Shown in pieces: positions 25,429 through 35,006 of a stretch of 53,732 nt of DNA; position 1 is the first letter of the stretch; every line of letters starts with the position of its first letter. Origin of the DNA: Pseudomonadota bacterium (lineage in GTDB: Bacteria > Pseudomonadota > Gammaproteobacteria > Burkholderiales > Burkholderiaceae_C); the NCBI GenBank assembly GCA_029779845.1, contig JAKOZT010000124.1, forward strand, positions 1 through 53,732. The letters run 5' to 3'. A model generated the notes under the pieces. The model had not been told where the DNA came from. It ran no database searches and saw only the letters and a list, made by a program, of their open reading frames with translations. A program made the position numbers and the translations under genes.

Positions 25429-26391
25429 ATGTGCCTGCTGACGCTGGCGCTCGATCAAAGCCGGCGTTTCCCGCTGGTGGTGGCGGCCAATCGCGACGAG
25501 TACTTCGCCCGAGCGGCTGCGCGCCTGGCCTGGTGGACGCCGCAGCCGGGCGCCGCGTCCATCCTCGGTGGGCGCGATCTCGATGGCGGCGGCACCTGGC
25601 TGGGCCTGAGCGCCGAAGGCCGGCTCGGCCTGCTGACCAACGTGCGCGACCCGTCGCGCAACGACCCCGCGGCGCCTTCGCGCGGCCGCATCGTGCCGGA
25701 GTGGCTGGCCGCGCGCGAGCGGGTCGACCAGTTCTGGATGCGCACCGCGCTGGCCGGCTACAACGGCTTCAACCTGGTGGCCGCCGATTTTGCGCAGGGC
25801 GAATGCTTCTGGGCCAGCAACGACGGCAGCTACCCGCTGCGGCTCGAACGCGGCCTGTACGGCCTGTCCAACGCCGGGCTCGACACGCCCTGGCCCAAGG
25901 TCGGCGCGCTGAAGGCGCGCACGCGCGAGGCGATCGCGCAGTCGTCCAGCGTCGAGGAGCTCGCCAGCCGATTGTTCGAGGCGCTGGCCGATCGCCGCGT
26001 GCCGCCCGACCACGAACTGCCCGACACCGGCGTCGGCATCGAGAAGGAGCGCATGCTCGCGCCGGCCTTCATCCGCTCGAGCGACCAGCTCTACGGCACG
26101 CGCTGCTCGACGCTGATCATCACCGAGCGCGCCGCGCGCCACAACGTGACGCACGTGCTCGAGCGCAGCTTCTCGCCGAACGCCGGCATGGCGCTGCTGC
26201 GCCGCACGACGCTGAACCACTGGCCGCCGCGCTACAGCGCCGGCGACGCGGTGCAGGCGATGGAAGGCGGCGCGGTGTCGGAATCGGAAGTCGACAGCAT
26301 CTCTGCCCCTGCCGCGCCGGGCAAGCGCACGCGCGTGCGCAGCCTGCTGCGCCCCGAAGCGAAGCGGCGCCGCGCGGGCATCAGCGGCTGA
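25429..26391 (+). CDS. NRDE-family (TANGO2-like) protein
   Basis: The 320-residue protein starts MCLLTLALDQSRRFPLVVAANRDEYF; MC at the N-terminus and the NRDE motif (about 21-24) define the family, whose eukaryotic member is TANGO2. Further family features are GGRDLDGGGTWLG and LGLLTNVRD. The Cys2 may become the N-terminal nucleophile after Met removal, as in Ntn hydrolases; no substrate is established. An ATG at 25417 is in frame, but Cys2 of the second start must be at the mature terminus, so 25429 is chosen. The 128-base gap from ygfZ holds its promoter. Confidence 0.85.
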   Translation: MCLLTLALDQSRRFPLVVAANRDEYFARAAARLAWWTPQPGAASILGGRDLDGGGTWLGLSAEGRLGLLTNVRDPSRNDPAAPSRGRIVPEWLAARERVDQFWMRTALAGYNGFNLVAADFAQGECFWASNDGSYPLRLERGLYGLSNAGLDTPWPKVGALKARTREAIAQSSSVEELASRLFEALADRRVPPDHELPDTGVGIEKERMLAPAFIRSSDQLYGTRCSTLIITERAARHNVTHVLERSFSPNAGMALLRRTTLNHWPPRYSAGDAVQAMEGGAVSESEVDSISAPAAPGKRTRVRSLLRPEAKRRRAGISG

Positions 26392-26400
26392 CTACGTCTC

Positions 26401-27264
26401 TCACAGCGCGCGCGTCATCTCGACGTGCGGAATGCCGGCTTCCTCGAACACCTCGCCGCGCGGCGTGAAGCCGGCGCGCGCGTAGAACGGCGCCGCGCTG
26501 GTCTGCGCATGCAGCAGCACCTCGTGGTCGCCGCGCGCACGCGCGGCCTTCATCAAGGCTTCCAGCACCTCGCGGCCGACGCCGCTGCCGCGCACCGCCT
26601 GGCTCACCGCCATGCGGCCGATCTTGGCCACGCCCGGCACGTGCTGCAGCAGTCGCCCGGTGGCCAGCGGTCGCCCGAGGCGGTTGTAGGCCACCGCGTG
26701 CACGCTCACCGCATCGGCCTCGTCCCACTCCATCTCGGCCGGGATGCGCTGCTCCTCGACGAACACCGCGCTGCGCAGCGCCGCCGCATCGCGGCCGAGC
26801 ACGGCCCAGTCGCCCACGCGCACCTCGACCATGCCCTGCCCGGCCTCGAAGCCTTCGAGCACGTCGCGCAGCGCCGCCGGCACCGGGCGCGAGGTCTGCG
26901 TGTGCGGATCGGCGAAGACGTAGATCAGCTCGCCCTCGACCAGCAGTTCGTCGCCGCGGAAGACGCCGCCGAGGAACTGGATCGACGAGTTGCCGATGCG
27001 CGCGCAGCGCATGCCGATGTCGAGCCGGTCGTCGTAGCGCGCCGAGCCGTGGTATTCGACGGTGGCCTTGCGCACGTAGAGGTCGCCGCCGAGCGACTCC
27101 ATCGATTCGGCATATGGCAGTGCGAGCGCGCGCCAGTAGCCGGCGATCGCGGTGTCGAAGTACATCAGGTAGTGCGCGTTGAAGACGATCTTCTGCGCAT
27201 CGATCTCGGCCCAGCGCACGCGCAGGTGATCGAAATACCGGAACTCGCTTCGCTTGCTTGTCAT
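26401..27264 (-). CDS. Fusion of FadM/YbgC-type thioesterase and GNAT acetyltransferase
   Basis: The 287-residue protein joins two enzymes. Residues about 1-140 are a hotdog thioesterase (VRWAEIDAQKIVFNAHYLMYFDTA, the YbgC/FadM active-site segment with Asp). Residues about 145-287 are a GNAT acetyltransferase of the ElaA/YjcF kind (LRSAVFVEEQRIPAEMEWDEAD, then KIGRMAVSQAVRGSGVGREVLEAL with the acetyl-CoA loop, and FYARAGFTPRGEVFEEAGIPHVEM). The separate halves are common; the fusion is seen in some Burkholderiales as far as I recall. Its ATG overlaps the stop of the upstream hydrolase gene (ATGA), so the two are coupled. The substrates are unknown. Confidence 0.85.
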   Translation of the reverse strand: MTSKRSEFRYFDHLRVRWAEIDAQKIVFNAHYLMYFDTAIAGYWRALALPYAESMESLGGDLYVRKATVEYHGSARYDDRLDIGMRCARIGNSSIQFLGGVFRGDELLVEGELIYVFADPHTQTSRPVPAALRDVLEGFEAGQGMVEVRVGDWAVLGRDAAALRSAVFVEEQRIPAEMEWDEADAVSVHAVAYNRLGRPLATGRLLQHVPGVAKIGRMAVSQAVRGSGVGREVLEALMKAARARGDHEVLLHAQTSAAPFYARAGFTPRGEVFEEAGIPHVEMTRAL

Positions 27265-28199
27265 GCCTCGAATGCCTTCTTCAGTTCGGCGCCGAGCAGC
27301 GCCTGGGCGTGGCGCGCTTCGTCGAGCACGCGCCCCATCTTGATGAAATCGTGCGTCATGCCGCGCGCCAGCTCCAGCGTGACCGCGACGCCGGCGGCGC
27401 GCAGCCGGTCGGCGTAGGCCAGGCCCTCGTCGACCAGCGGGTCGCATTCGGCCAGCACCAGCACGGCCGGCGCGACGCCTTCCAGCTCGTCGGCGTTCAG
27501 CGGCGCGAAGCGCCAGTCGCTGCGCTGCGAGCGCGTTATGTACTGCTCGAAGAACCATTCGACCGTGGTCGCATCGAGCAGGAAGCCGTTGGCGAACAGG
27601 CGGTGCGAGGCGGTGTCGGCATGCGCCGTGGTGCCGGGCGTGATCAGCAGCTGCGCGCGCAAGGCGATGCCGTGGTCGCGCGCCCAGATCGCCGCCACCG
27701 CCGCCAGCGTGCCGCCGGCGCTGTCGCCCGCGACGGCCAGGCGCTGCGCATCGAAGCCCTGCGCCGCGCCGTGATCGGCCAGCCAGCGCAGCGCGGCCCA
27801 GCTGTCGTCCACCGCGGTCGGAAAGCGGTGCTCGGGCGCGAGCCGGTAGTCGAGCGCGAGCACCTCGGCGCCCGAGTGCAGCGCGAGCTGGCGGCACAGG
27901 CTGTCGTGCGTGGCGAGTCCGCCGATCGTGAAGCCGCCGCCGTGCAGGTACAGCAGCGTGCCGCGCGTGGCGGCGTTGGCGCGGTAGCGGCGCGCGGCCA
28001 GCGGCGTGCCGTCGAAGGCGGGCAGAGCCATGTCGCGGATCGAAGCGAGCGGCGCACGCGGCAGGTCGAGCACCTCGGCGGCCGCCTCGTAGGCGGCACG
28101 CGCCTGCTGCGGCGTCATCGCGTGGAAAGGCGGCCGCCTGGCGCGCTGGATGCGTTCCAGCAGCCCGGCCATGCGCGGTGTCAGCAGATGGGTGCTCAT
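27261..28199 (-). CDS. Alpha/beta hydrolase, hormone-sensitive lipase (HSL) family
   Basis: The 312-residue esterase has the HSL oxyanion motif HGGGF (86-90), the nucleophile motif GDSAGG (158-163, Ser160), the acid residue in AECDPLVDEG and the histidine in GMTHDF near the C-terminus, a complete catalytic triad. Such enzymes hydrolyse short-chain esters. The ATG at 28197-28199 is preferred; the longer frame to 28247 is unlikely. It is translated in a coupled pair with the thioesterase-GNAT gene, which suggests a shared acyl substrate. Confidence 0.9.
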   Translation of the reverse strand: MSTHLLTPRMAGLLERIQRARRPPFHAMTPQQARAAYEAAAEVLDLPRAPLASIRDMALPAFDGTPLAARRYRANAATRGTLLYLHGGGFTIGGLATHDSLCRQLALHSGAEVLALDYRLAPEHRFPTAVDDSWAALRWLADHGAAQGFDAQRLAVAGDSAGGTLAAVAAIWARDHGIALRAQLLITPGTTAHADTASHRLFANGFLLDATTVEWFFEQYITRSQRSDWRFAPLNADELEGVAPAVLVLAECDPLVDEGLAYADRLRAAGVAVTLELARGMTHDFIKMGRVLDEARHAQALLGAELKKAFEA

Positions 28200-28227
28200 G
28201 AGAGCGGCGCAGTCTGCCACATGACAG

Positions 28228-28300
28228 CCCCTCGCCCGACGGGGCACGTCGGGCGGTCCCCCGAGGGGACGCGCGGGCCGGCTTGGGAGCGGCCCGGCGC
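28228..28300. repeat. Strongly palindromic REP-like intergenic element
   Basis: In the gap between divergent genes, CGCCCGAC (28233-28240) pairs with GTCGGGCG (28248-28255), extended by CCCCT/AGGGG (28228-28232 with 28264-28268). A second stem GGGCCG/CGGCCC (28275-28280 with 28290-28295) follows. Similar GC-rich palindromic blocks recur in Burkholderiales intergenic regions; copies elsewhere were not seen in this window. Confidence 0.6.
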
Positions 28301-28357
28301 TCGGCCCGCGGGGCGCACCTGATGGCGCGCGCGGCTGTCCTGCCTACACTCGCCCTC

Positions 28358-29506
28358 ATGGCCTTCATCAACTACGTCACCCAGATCCAGCTCGACTTCG
28401 GCGCGGTATCGCTGCTGCCGCAGGAATGCGAGCGCATCGGCATGCGCAAGCCGCTGCTGGTCACCGATCCCGGCGTGCGCGCGGCCGGCGTGCTCGACAA
28501 GGCGCTCGCCGCGCTCGGCGCCCTGCCCCATGCGGTGTTCGACCAGACGCCGTCGAACCCGACCGAGGCGGGCGTGCGCGCGGCCGTGGCGGTCTACCGG
28601 CAGCACGGCTGCGACGGGCTGATCGCCGTCGGCGGCGGCTCCAGCATCGACCTCGCCAAGGGCGTCGCGATCGCCGCCACGCACGAAGGCCCATTGAAGA
28701 CCTACGCCACTATCGAAGGCGGCAGCCCGAAGATCGGCGAGCGCGTGGCGCCGCTGATCGCGGTGCCCACCACCGCCGGCACCGGCAGCGAAGTGGCGCG
28801 CGGCGCGATCGTGATCGTCGACGACGGCCGCAAGCTCGGCTTCCACAGCTGGCACCTGGTGCCCAGGGCTGCCATCTGCGACCCCGAGCTGACGCTGGGC
28901 CTGCCGCCGCTGCTGACCGCGGCCACCGGCATGGACGCGATCGCGCATTGCCTGGAAACCTTCATGGCACCGGCGGTGAACCCGCCGGCCGACGGCATCG
29001 GCCTCGACGGGCTGGAGCGCGGCTGGGCGCACATCGAGCGTGCGACGCGAAACGGCGCCGACCGCGAGGCGCGCTGGCAGATGATGAGCGCGAGCATGCA
29101 AGGCGCGATGGCCTTCCAGAAAGGCCTGGGCTGCGTGCACAGCCTGAGCCACAGCCTCGGCGGCGTGAACCCGAAGCTGCACCACGGCACGCTCAACGCG
29201 GTGTTCCTGCCCGCGGTGATCCGCTTCAACGCGAGCGCGGAATCGATGGTGCGCGAGCGGCGCCTGGCGCGCCTCGCGCACGCGATGGGCCTGGGCTCCT
29301 GCGACAGCGCCGGCACCGAGATCGCCGAGGCGATCCAGGACATGAATGCGCGTCTCGGTCTGCCGGATGGCCTGCGTGCGATGGGCGTCGGCGCCGAGTT
29401 GTTCGAAAAGATCATCGACGGCGCGATGGCCGACCACTGCCACAAGACCAACCCGCGCATCGCGACGCGCGAGGACTACCGGCAGATGCTGGAAGCCTCG
29501 CTCTGA
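28358..29506 (+). CDS. Iron-containing (group III) alcohol dehydrogenase
   Basis: The 382-residue enzyme shows the NAD-binding GGGSSIDLAK motif, the TTAGTGSEV motif, and the metal ligands Asp and His in GMDAIAHCLE, His in CVHSLSHSLGG and His in LHHGTLNAV, so an active Fe-ADH is expected. It oxidises or reduces alcohol/aldehyde pairs with NAD; the exact substrate cannot be told. The ATG at 28358 (MAFINYVTQIQLDFGA) gives the usual N-terminus; upstream ATGs lie in the palindromic repeat. It converges on rpoS, which ends 9 bases away. Confidence 0.9.
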   Translation: MAFINYVTQIQLDFGAVSLLPQECERIGMRKPLLVTDPGVRAAGVLDKALAALGALPHAVFDQTPSNPTEAGVRAAVAVYRQHGCDGLIAVGGGSSIDLAKGVAIAATHEGPLKTYATIEGGSPKIGERVAPLIAVPTTAGTGSEVARGAIVIVDDGRKLGFHSWHLVPRAAICDPELTLGLPPLLTAATGMDAIAHCLETFMAPAVNPPADGIGLDGLERGWAHIERATRNGADREARWQMMSASMQGAMAFQKGLGCVHSLSHSLGGVNPKLHHGTLNAVFLPAVIRFNASAESMVRERRLARLAHAMGLGSCDSAGTEIAEAIQDMNARLGLPDGLRAMGVGAELFEKIIDGAMADHCHKTNPRIATREDYRQMLEASL

Positions 29507-29515
29507 AGCAGCGCT

Positions 29516-30556
29516 TCAGAACACCGAATCGCGGTCCACGCCGTGGCGCAGCATGCGCCGCTTCAGCTTGATCAGCGCTTCCTGCTGGATCTGGCGGATG
29601 CGCTCGCGCGTCAGGCCGAGGCGCTCGGCCAGCACTTCCAGCGTCTCGGGCTCGCGGTCGCGCAGGCCGTAGCGGCCCGACAGCACCTCGCGCTCGCGCT
29701 CGTTGAGCTCGTCCAGCCCGTGTTCGAGCAGGCGCTCGACCTCGTTGCTCAAGGTCAGGCTCATCGGATCGCTGGCGCCGTCGTCGGCCACGCTGTCGAG
29801 CAGCGATTCGGCGCTGCCGTCGGCCGGGTGGCGCTCGATCGGCGCGTCCAGCGAGGTCGGCTGCTCGGCGAAGCGCAGCAGCTCGGCCACCTCCTGCACC
29901 GGGCGGCCCAACGCGGCGGCCACGTCTTCCACGCGCACGGGCCGTTCGCCCTCTTCGCCTTGCGGCCTGCGCGATTCGAGCGCGCGGCGCGCCTTGAGCA
30001 CCTGGTTCAGCTCGCGCACCACGTGCACCGGCAGCCGCACCAGGCGCGCCTGGTGCATGATCGCGCGCTCGATGCTCTGGCGTATCCACCACGAGGCGTA
30101 GGTCGAGAAGCGAAAGCCGCGATCGGGCTCGAACTTGCCGATCGCGTGCATCAGGCCGAGGTTGCCCTCCTCGATCAGGTCGGGCATCGGCAGGCCGCGG
30201 CCGAGGTAGTTCTTCGCGATGCTGACGACCAGCCGCAGGTTGCGCTCGATCATCGCCTGGCGCGCCGCGAAATCGCCCTGGCGCGCGCGCGTCGCGGTCT
30301 CGAATTCCTGCTGCGGCGTCAGCAGCGGAGCGCGGCGGATCTCGCGCAGATAGGTCTGCAGCGTGTTGCCGATCTCGCCTTCGCCGGCCGCCAGCTCGGG
30401 GCGCGCATCGACCGGATCGGCGGCTTCCGCCTCGGGCGGCGCATCAGACACGATGAGCGCCGGCGGCTCGCCGTCATCGCCGATCAGCGGGTGACCATTG
30501 AGCAGCGGCGGCGGCCTGACCGATCCCCCGGATGGCGTCGTGCGCTTCCTGGGCAT
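29516..30556 (-). CDS. rpoS: RNA polymerase sigma factor RpoS
   Basis: The 346-residue sigma-70 family protein has region 1.2 ([19 protein letters not shown]), region 2 ([37 protein letters not shown], then [17 protein letters not shown]), region 3 and a C-terminal region 4 helix-turn-helix ([23 protein letters not shown]). It lacks the long region 1.1 of RpoD. Position directly downstream of nlpD in a surE-pcm-nlpD order identifies it as the stationary-phase and stress sigma factor. The N-terminal 60 residues are Pro/Glu-rich. In related bacteria its main promoter lies within nlpD; I did not assign one. Confidence 0.95.
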   Translation of the reverse strand: MPRKRTTPSGGSVRPPPLLNGHPLIGDDGEPPALIVSDAPPEAEAADPVDARPELAAGEGEIGNTLQTYLREIRRAPLLTPQQEFETATRARQGDFAARQAMIERNLRLVVSIAKNYLGRGLPMPDLIEEGNLGLMHAIGKFEPDRGFRFSTYASWWIRQSIERAIMHQARLVRLPVHVVRELNQVLKARRALESRRPQGEEGERPVRVEDVAAALGRPVQEVAELLRFAEQPTSLDAPIERHPADGSAESLLDSVADDGASDPMSLTLSNEVERLLEHGLDELNEREREVLSGRYGLRDREPETLEVLAERLGLTRERIRQIQQEALIKLKRRMLRHGVDRDSVF

Positions 30557-30580
30557 CGGCCGGCCTCTTCCGGTTCGCCG

Positions 30581-31501
30581 CTAGCGTGGCGGCAACAGCC
30601 GCGCCGGGTCGACCGGCTTGCCCTGCTTGCGGATCTCGAAGTGCAGCAGCACGCGATCGGAATCGGTGTTGCCCATCTCGGCGATCTTCTGGCCGCGCTT
30701 GACCGCCTGGTCTTCCTTGACCAGCAGCGTCTGGTTGTGCGCGTAGGCGGTCAGGTAGGTGGCGTTGTGCTTGAGGATCACCAGGTTGCCGTAGCCACGC
30801 AGCCCCGAGCCGGCGTAGACCACGCGGCCGTCGGCGGCGGCGAGCACCGGATCGCCGAGCTTGCCGGCGATGCCCAGGCCCTTGCTCTTGCCTTCTTCGA
30901 ACACGCTGGTGACGGTGCCGGCGGCCGGCCACATCCAGTTGATGTCGTCGTCGCCGTCGCGCGAGGCGACCGGCGCCGGCGATGCCGGTGCGGGCGGCGG
31001 CGCAGCCGGCGCGGCGCCCGCCGGCGTCGGCGCGGGGCGCGCGTCGAGCGGGCGCGTTTCGGCCCTGGTGGAAGCCACCGGCCGCGTCGACACGCCCGAG
31101 GCGCTCTCGCCCGGCGGCACCACGCGCAGCACCTGGCCGACCTCGATCACGTTGGCGTTCTCGAGGTTGTTCCACTTGACCAGATCCTTCCAGTTCTGGC
31201 CGCTCTCGAGCCCGATGCGGATCATCGTGTCGCCGGGCTTGACGGTGTAGTAGCCGGGCTTGCCGGCGTTCTCGGCACCGGGCAGCGGCTTGCTGACGTC
31301 GGCCGCCGGCTGCGCCGGCGCCGTGCCGGGGCCGGCGATGATGGTCGGCGCGGCGCGCGGGCCGAGCGCGCGGTCTTCCACCGGCGCCGGCGTCTTGGAA
31401 GTGGCGCAGCCGCCCAGCACGCCGACGGCGGCGAGCGCTGCAACCATGCCGTGGAGGCGCTGCATCGACAACAACAAGGATCCCTGCTTTCGTTCAATCA
31501 T
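30581..31501 (-). CDS. nlpD: NlpD-type LysM/LytM lipoprotein
   Basis: The protein (up to 306 residues) is a lipoprotein with lipobox LGGC, a LysM peptidoglycan-binding domain (YYTVKPGDTMIRIG...), a Pro/Ala linker and a C-terminal LytM domain. The LytM metal site looks degenerate (LLHFEIR where active enzymes have HLHFE), as in NlpD/EnvC, which activate the amidase AmiC at division rather than cut murein. The first ATG at 31501 follows the pcm stop by three bases but lacks a ribosome site; the signal peptide reads best from the ATG 36 bases inside, so the start is uncertain. Confidence 0.9.
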   Translation of the reverse strand: MIERKQGSLLLSMQRLHGMVAALAAVGVLGGCATSKTPAPVEDRALGPRAAPTIIAGPGTAPAQPAADVSKPLPGAENAGKPGYYTVKPGDTMIRIGLESGQNWKDLVKWNNLENANVIEVGQVLRVVPPGESASGVSTRPVASTRAETRPLDARPAPTPAGAAPAAPPPAPASPAPVASRDGDDDINWMWPAAGTVTSVFEEGKSKGLGIAGKLGDPVLAAADGRVVYAGSGLRGYGNLVILKHNATYLTAYAHNQTLLVKEDQAVKRGQKIAEMGNTDSDRVLLHFEIRKQGKPVDPARLLPPR

Positions 31502-31504
31502 TCA

Positions 31505-32326
31505 TCAAGCACCGAGGCCGGATTTTAGGGGCACGAACTTCACGGCTTCGTGAACGCTGTGCTCGTAGCCACCCTCGTGGCGATCGACCACCACCAGCAC
31601 CTGCCGGTGCGTGAGCGGCTCCTGCAAGGGCGCGACCAGACGCCCGCCCAGCGCCAGCTGCTCCAGCCAGGCCGGCGGCAGCGCCTGCCCCCCCGCCGCC
31701 GCGATGATGCTGTCGTAGGGCGCGTTGGGCGGGTGGCCCCGCATGCCGTCACCATACACCAGACGCAGGTTGCCCAGGCGCAGCGAAGCGAGCTTGTCGC
31801 GCGCCTTGTCGTGCAGCGGCTTGAGCCGCTCGACCGAGATCACCTGGCGCGAAAGGCGAGCCAGCAGCGCGGCCTGGTAGCCGCAGCCGGTGCCGATCTC
31901 GAGCGTGCGGCCGAGGGAGCCGGCGGCGCGCGCGCTCGCGCCGTGCATCAGCAGCTCGATCATGCGCGCCACCACCGACGGCTTGGAGATGGTCTGGCCC
32001 AGGCCGATCGGCAGGCTGGTGTCCTCATAGGCCTGAGTGGCCAGCGCCGCGTCGACGAACACGTGGCGCGGCACCTCGGCGAGCGCGGCGGCCACGGCGG
32101 CGTGCTGCAGGCCCTGCGCCTGCAGGCGCTGCACCATGCGTTGCCGCACGTCGGCCGAATCGAGGCCGAGGCCCGACGGCGCGGCGCGGCGCGCGGCATC
32201 CGCATGCGCCTGCTGCACCGGCGCCTGCGGGCGCAGCAGCGCCTGCCTGGCCGGCGCGCCGGCGCCGCCGCTCAGCTGGTCGAGCCGCAGCGGAAAGCGC
32301 GGCGCCTTGCCGGAGGAAGAACTCAC
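31505..32326 (-). CDS. pcm: Protein-L-isoaspartate O-methyltransferase
   Basis: The 273-residue SAM-dependent methyltransferase repairs isoaspartyl residues in aged proteins. The SAM loop [48 protein letters not shown] and the upstream [19 protein letters not shown] are classic PCMT motifs. It is about 60 residues longer at the N-terminus than the Escherichia coli enzyme, with an Ala/Pro/Gln-rich extension. The GTG at 32324-32326 overlaps the surE stop (GTGA), as expected in a surE-pcm-nlpD-rpoS operon. Confidence 0.93.
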   Translation of the reverse strand: MSSSSGKAPRFPLRLDQLSGGAGAPARQALLRPQAPVQQAHADAARRAAPSGLGLDSADVRQRMVQRLQAQGLQHAAVAAALAEVPRHVFVDAALATQAYEDTSLPIGLGQTISKPSVVARMIELLMHGASARAAGSLGRTLEIGTGCGYQAALLARLSRQVISVERLKPLHDKARDKLASLRLGNLRLVYGDGMRGHPPNAPYDSIIAAAGGQALPPAWLEQLALGGRLVAPLQEPLTHRQVLVVVDRHEGGYEHSVHEAVKFVPLKSGLGA

Positions 32327-33093
32327 AGCCAGGCGCGCCAGGCGGGCAGCGCGGCGTGGTCGGTGAGGTCCACCTGCAGCGGCGTCACCGACACCGCGCC
32401 GCTGGCCACGGCATGGAAGTCGGTGCCCTCGCCGCCTTCGCGCGCGTCGCCGGCCGGGCCGATCCAATAGATCGTCTCGCCGCGCGGGCTGGTCTGGCGG
32501 ATCACCGGCTCGCTGGCATGCCGCCGGCCCAGCCGCGTGATGCGGCGCGGCAGCGCATCGGCATCGGCGCGGTTCGGGATGTTCACGTTGAGCAGCCAGG
32601 CCGCGCCGGGCGGCGGCTGGCGCAGCACCTGCTCGATCACGCCGCGCGCCGTGCGCGCCGCGGCGTCGAGATGCGCCCAGCCCTTTTCCACCTGTGAAAA
32701 GGCGATCGAGGGAATGCCGAACAGGAAGCCCTCCATCGCCGCCGCGACGGTGCCCGAGTAGAGCGTGTCGTCGCCCATGTTGGCGCCGTTGTTGATGCCA
32801 GAGACCACCAGGTCGGGCCGCTGCGGCAGCAGCCCGGTGAGCGCCACGTGCACGCAGTCCGACGGCGTGCCGCTGACGTAGCGGAACGAGTTGATCGCGT
32901 CGCCGTGGCCGTGCCGTGCCGGGTAGACCGACAGCGGCCGGTTCAGCGTCAGCGAGTTGGAGGTGCCGCTGGCGTTCTGTTCGGGCGCGACCACGTCGAT
33001 CTCGCCCAGCCCGGCGCAGGCCTGGATCAGCGCGGCGATGCCGGGGGCGAGATAACCGTCGTCGTTGGCGATGAGGATGCGCATGCGCGGCAT
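32323..33093 (-). CDS. surE: 5'/3'-nucleotidase SurE
   Basis: The 256-residue nucleotidase begins [19 protein letters not shown] with the metal-binding DD of NDDG, and shows [19 protein letters not shown] and the [26 protein letters not shown] block, all family hallmarks. SurE dephosphorylates nucleoside monophosphates under stress. ATG at 33093 or at 33084 ([10 protein letters not shown]) may be used; neither has a clear ribosome site. It is the first gene of the surE-pcm-nlpD-rpoS unit and divergent from a quinone oxidoreductase gene 100 bases away. Confidence 0.94.
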   Translation of the reverse strand: MPRMRILIANDDGYLAPGIAALIQACAGLGEIDVVAPEQNASGTSNSLTLNRPLSVYPARHGHGDAINSFRYVSGTPSDCVHVALTGLLPQRPDLVVSGINNGANMGDDTLYSGTVAAAMEGFLFGIPSIAFSQVEKGWAHLDAAARTARGVIEQVLRQPPPGAAWLLNVNIPNRADADALPRRITRLGRRHASEPVIRQTSPRGETIYWIGPAGDAREGGEGTDFHAVASGAVSVTPLQVDLTDHAALPAWRAWL

Positions 33094-33192
33094 TGTAGGG
33101 AGGCCCGGCGCCGCGTCGCGCAGGCGACTCGGCCGGCGGCGCATGATGTTTATCATGCCGCGCCACCCGAATCACCCCGGAGACCGATCGAC

Positions 33193-34170
33193 ATGCATGC
33201 CTGGCTGTGCGAGAACCCGACCGGCGTCGACGCCGTGGCCTGGAAGGAACTGCCGACGCCCGAGCCCGGCGCGGGCGAGGTGCGCGTCGCCATCAAGGCG
33301 GCAAGCCTGAACTTCCCCGACCTGCTGGTGGTGCAGAACAAGTACCAGATGAAGCCGCCGCCGCCCTTCGTGCCCGGTTCGGAATACGCCGGCGTGATCG
33401 AGGCGGTGGGCGAAGGCGTCGAGAACGTCAAACCGGGCGACCCCGTCGCCGCCTTCTCCGGCACGGGCGGCTTCGCCACCCATGCCTGCGTGCGGGCCGA
33501 CCACGTGATGCCGTTGCCGCGCGGCTTCGCCTTCGACGACGCGGCCGCCTTCGTGCTGACCTACGCCACCAGCCACCACGGCCTGGTCGACCGCGGTGCG
33601 CTGAAGGCCGGCGAGACGCTGTTGGTGCTGGGCGCGGCCGGCGGCGTGGGCACCGCGGCGATCCAGATCGGCAAGGCGGTCGGCGCGCGCGTGATCGCGG
33701 CCGCGTCCAGCGACGAAAAATGTGCGCTGTGCCGCGAGATCGGCGCCGACGAGGCCATCAACTACACGAGCGCGAACCTGCGCGAGGAACTCAAGCGCCT
33801 GACCGGCGGCAAGGGCCCCGACGTCGTCTACGACCCGGTGGGCGGCGACCTCGCCGAACCGGTGTTCCGCTCGATCGCCTGGCGCGGGCGCTATCTGGTG
33901 GTCGGCTTCGCGCAGGGCGCGATCCCGAGCCTGCCGCTGAACCTGCCGCTGCTCAAGGGCGCTTCGCTGGTCGGCGTGTTCTGGGGCGAATTCGCGCGCC
34001 GCGAGCCGCAGGCCAACGCGCGCATGCTCGGCGAGCTGGCGCAGTGGTATGCGCGAGGCCTGGTCAAGCCGGTGATCGACAGCCGCCTGCCGATGACCGC
34101 GCTGCCCGAGGCCTTCGCGCGCATGGGCACGCGCCAGGTGCGCGGCAAGCTGGTGCTGCTCAACGGCTGA
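33193..34170 (+). CDS. NADPH:quinone oxidoreductase, zinc-free MDR family
   Basis: The 325-residue medium-chain reductase has the N-terminal GroES-like fold (NFPDLLVVQNKYQMKPPPPFVPGSEYAGVIEAVG) and the nucleotide-binding LGAAGGVGTAAIQIGKAVGARVIAAASS at about 140-165, with no catalytic-zinc cysteine cluster. This is the quinone oxidoreductase/crotonyl-CoA-reductase-like group. The ATG at 33193 follows an AGACCG purine stretch. It is transcribed divergently from surE and ends 103 bases before the response regulator gene. The natural substrate is not evident. Confidence 0.9.
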   Translation: MHAWLCENPTGVDAVAWKELPTPEPGAGEVRVAIKAASLNFPDLLVVQNKYQMKPPPPFVPGSEYAGVIEAVGEGVENVKPGDPVAAFSGTGGFATHACVRADHVMPLPRGFAFDDAAAFVLTYATSHHGLVDRGALKAGETLLVLGAAGGVGTAAIQIGKAVGARVIAAASSDEKCALCREIGADEAINYTSANLREELKRLTGGKGPDVVYDPVGGDLAEPVFRSIAWRGRYLVVGFAQGAIPSLPLNLPLLKGASLVGVFWGEFARREPQANARMLGELAQWYARGLVKPVIDSRLPMTALPEAFARMGTRQVRGKLVLLNG

Positions 34171-34273
34171 GGCCTCCCGCGCTCCCCCGCAAGCGGGTGC
34201 GACCCGCGCGCCCGGTGCGCTAACATGCCGGCCAGGAGACGACGAGGCCTCGCGAGGTCGAGATCGGTGGAGC

Positions 34274-34996
34274 ATGTCAGTCAAAGTCCTGATCCTCGAA
34301 GACAACCCGGTGGCGCGCAGCTTCCTGTGCCGCGTCGTGCGGGAGAGCTTCAGCGATGCCATCGCGATCACCGAGGCCGGTGACCTCGAGACCGCGCGTC
34401 GACACATCGGCCCGCTGTCGGCGGTGCGCGATCCGGTCGATCCGTTCAAGCTGATCCTCGTCGACCTCGAGCTGCCCGACGGCAACGGCATGGAGCTGCT
34501 CGCCGAGCTGGTGAAGTACCCGGCCACGAAGATCGTCACCACGCTCTACTCCGACGACGACCACCTGTTCCCCGCGCTGCAGTGCGGCGCCGACGGCTAC
34601 CTGCTGAAGGAAGACCGCTTCGAGGTGCTGGTCGAGGAGCTGCAGAAGATCGTGCGCGGCCAGCCGCCGCTCTCGCCCGCGATCGCGCGCCGGCTGCTGA
34701 CGCACTTCCGCCAGGGCGGCGGCGAGGGCGCTGCGATGGCGCCCAACACCGGCTTCCAGAGCAGCCGGCCGATGCCGATGGGCCGCGGCGCGCCGCTCGA
34801 CCACGAGCGCCTGACGCCGCGCGAGAGCGAGGTGCTGACCTACCTGAGCAAGGGTTTCACGATCAAGGAGATCGCGAACCTGATGGGCATCAAGTGGTTC
34901 ACCGTCAACGACCACATCAAGTCCATCTACAAGAAGCTCAACGTCTCCAGCCGCGCCGAGGCCGCCGTGCTGGCGAGCAAGCAAGGGCTGGTCTGA
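34274..34996 (+). CDS. NarL/FixJ-family response regulator
   Basis: The 240-residue regulator has an N-terminal receiver domain with the phosphoacceptor Asp64 (ILVDLELPDG), acidic pocket (LILEDN) and the signalling Thr and Lys region (TLYSDDD, LLKED). A linker with GGG leads to a LuxR-type helix-turn-helix at about 178-235 (LTPRESEVLTYLSKGFTIKEIANLMGIKWFTVNDHIKSIYKKLNV). It pairs with the histidine kinase beginning 11 bases downstream, a two-component operon. The regulated genes are not known; the GGTGGAG before the ATG is close to the start codon. Confidence 0.92.
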   Translation: MSVKVLILEDNPVARSFLCRVVRESFSDAIAITEAGDLETARRHIGPLSAVRDPVDPFKLILVDLELPDGNGMELLAELVKYPATKIVTTLYSDDDHLFPALQCGADGYLLKEDRFEVLVEELQKIVRGQPPLSPAIARRLLTHFRQGGGEGAAMAPNTGFQSSRPMPMGRGAPLDHERLTPRESEVLTYLSKGFTIKEIANLMGIKWFTVNDHIKSIYKKLNVSSRAEAAVLASKQGLV

Positions 34997-35006
34997 CGGC
35001 GGCGCC

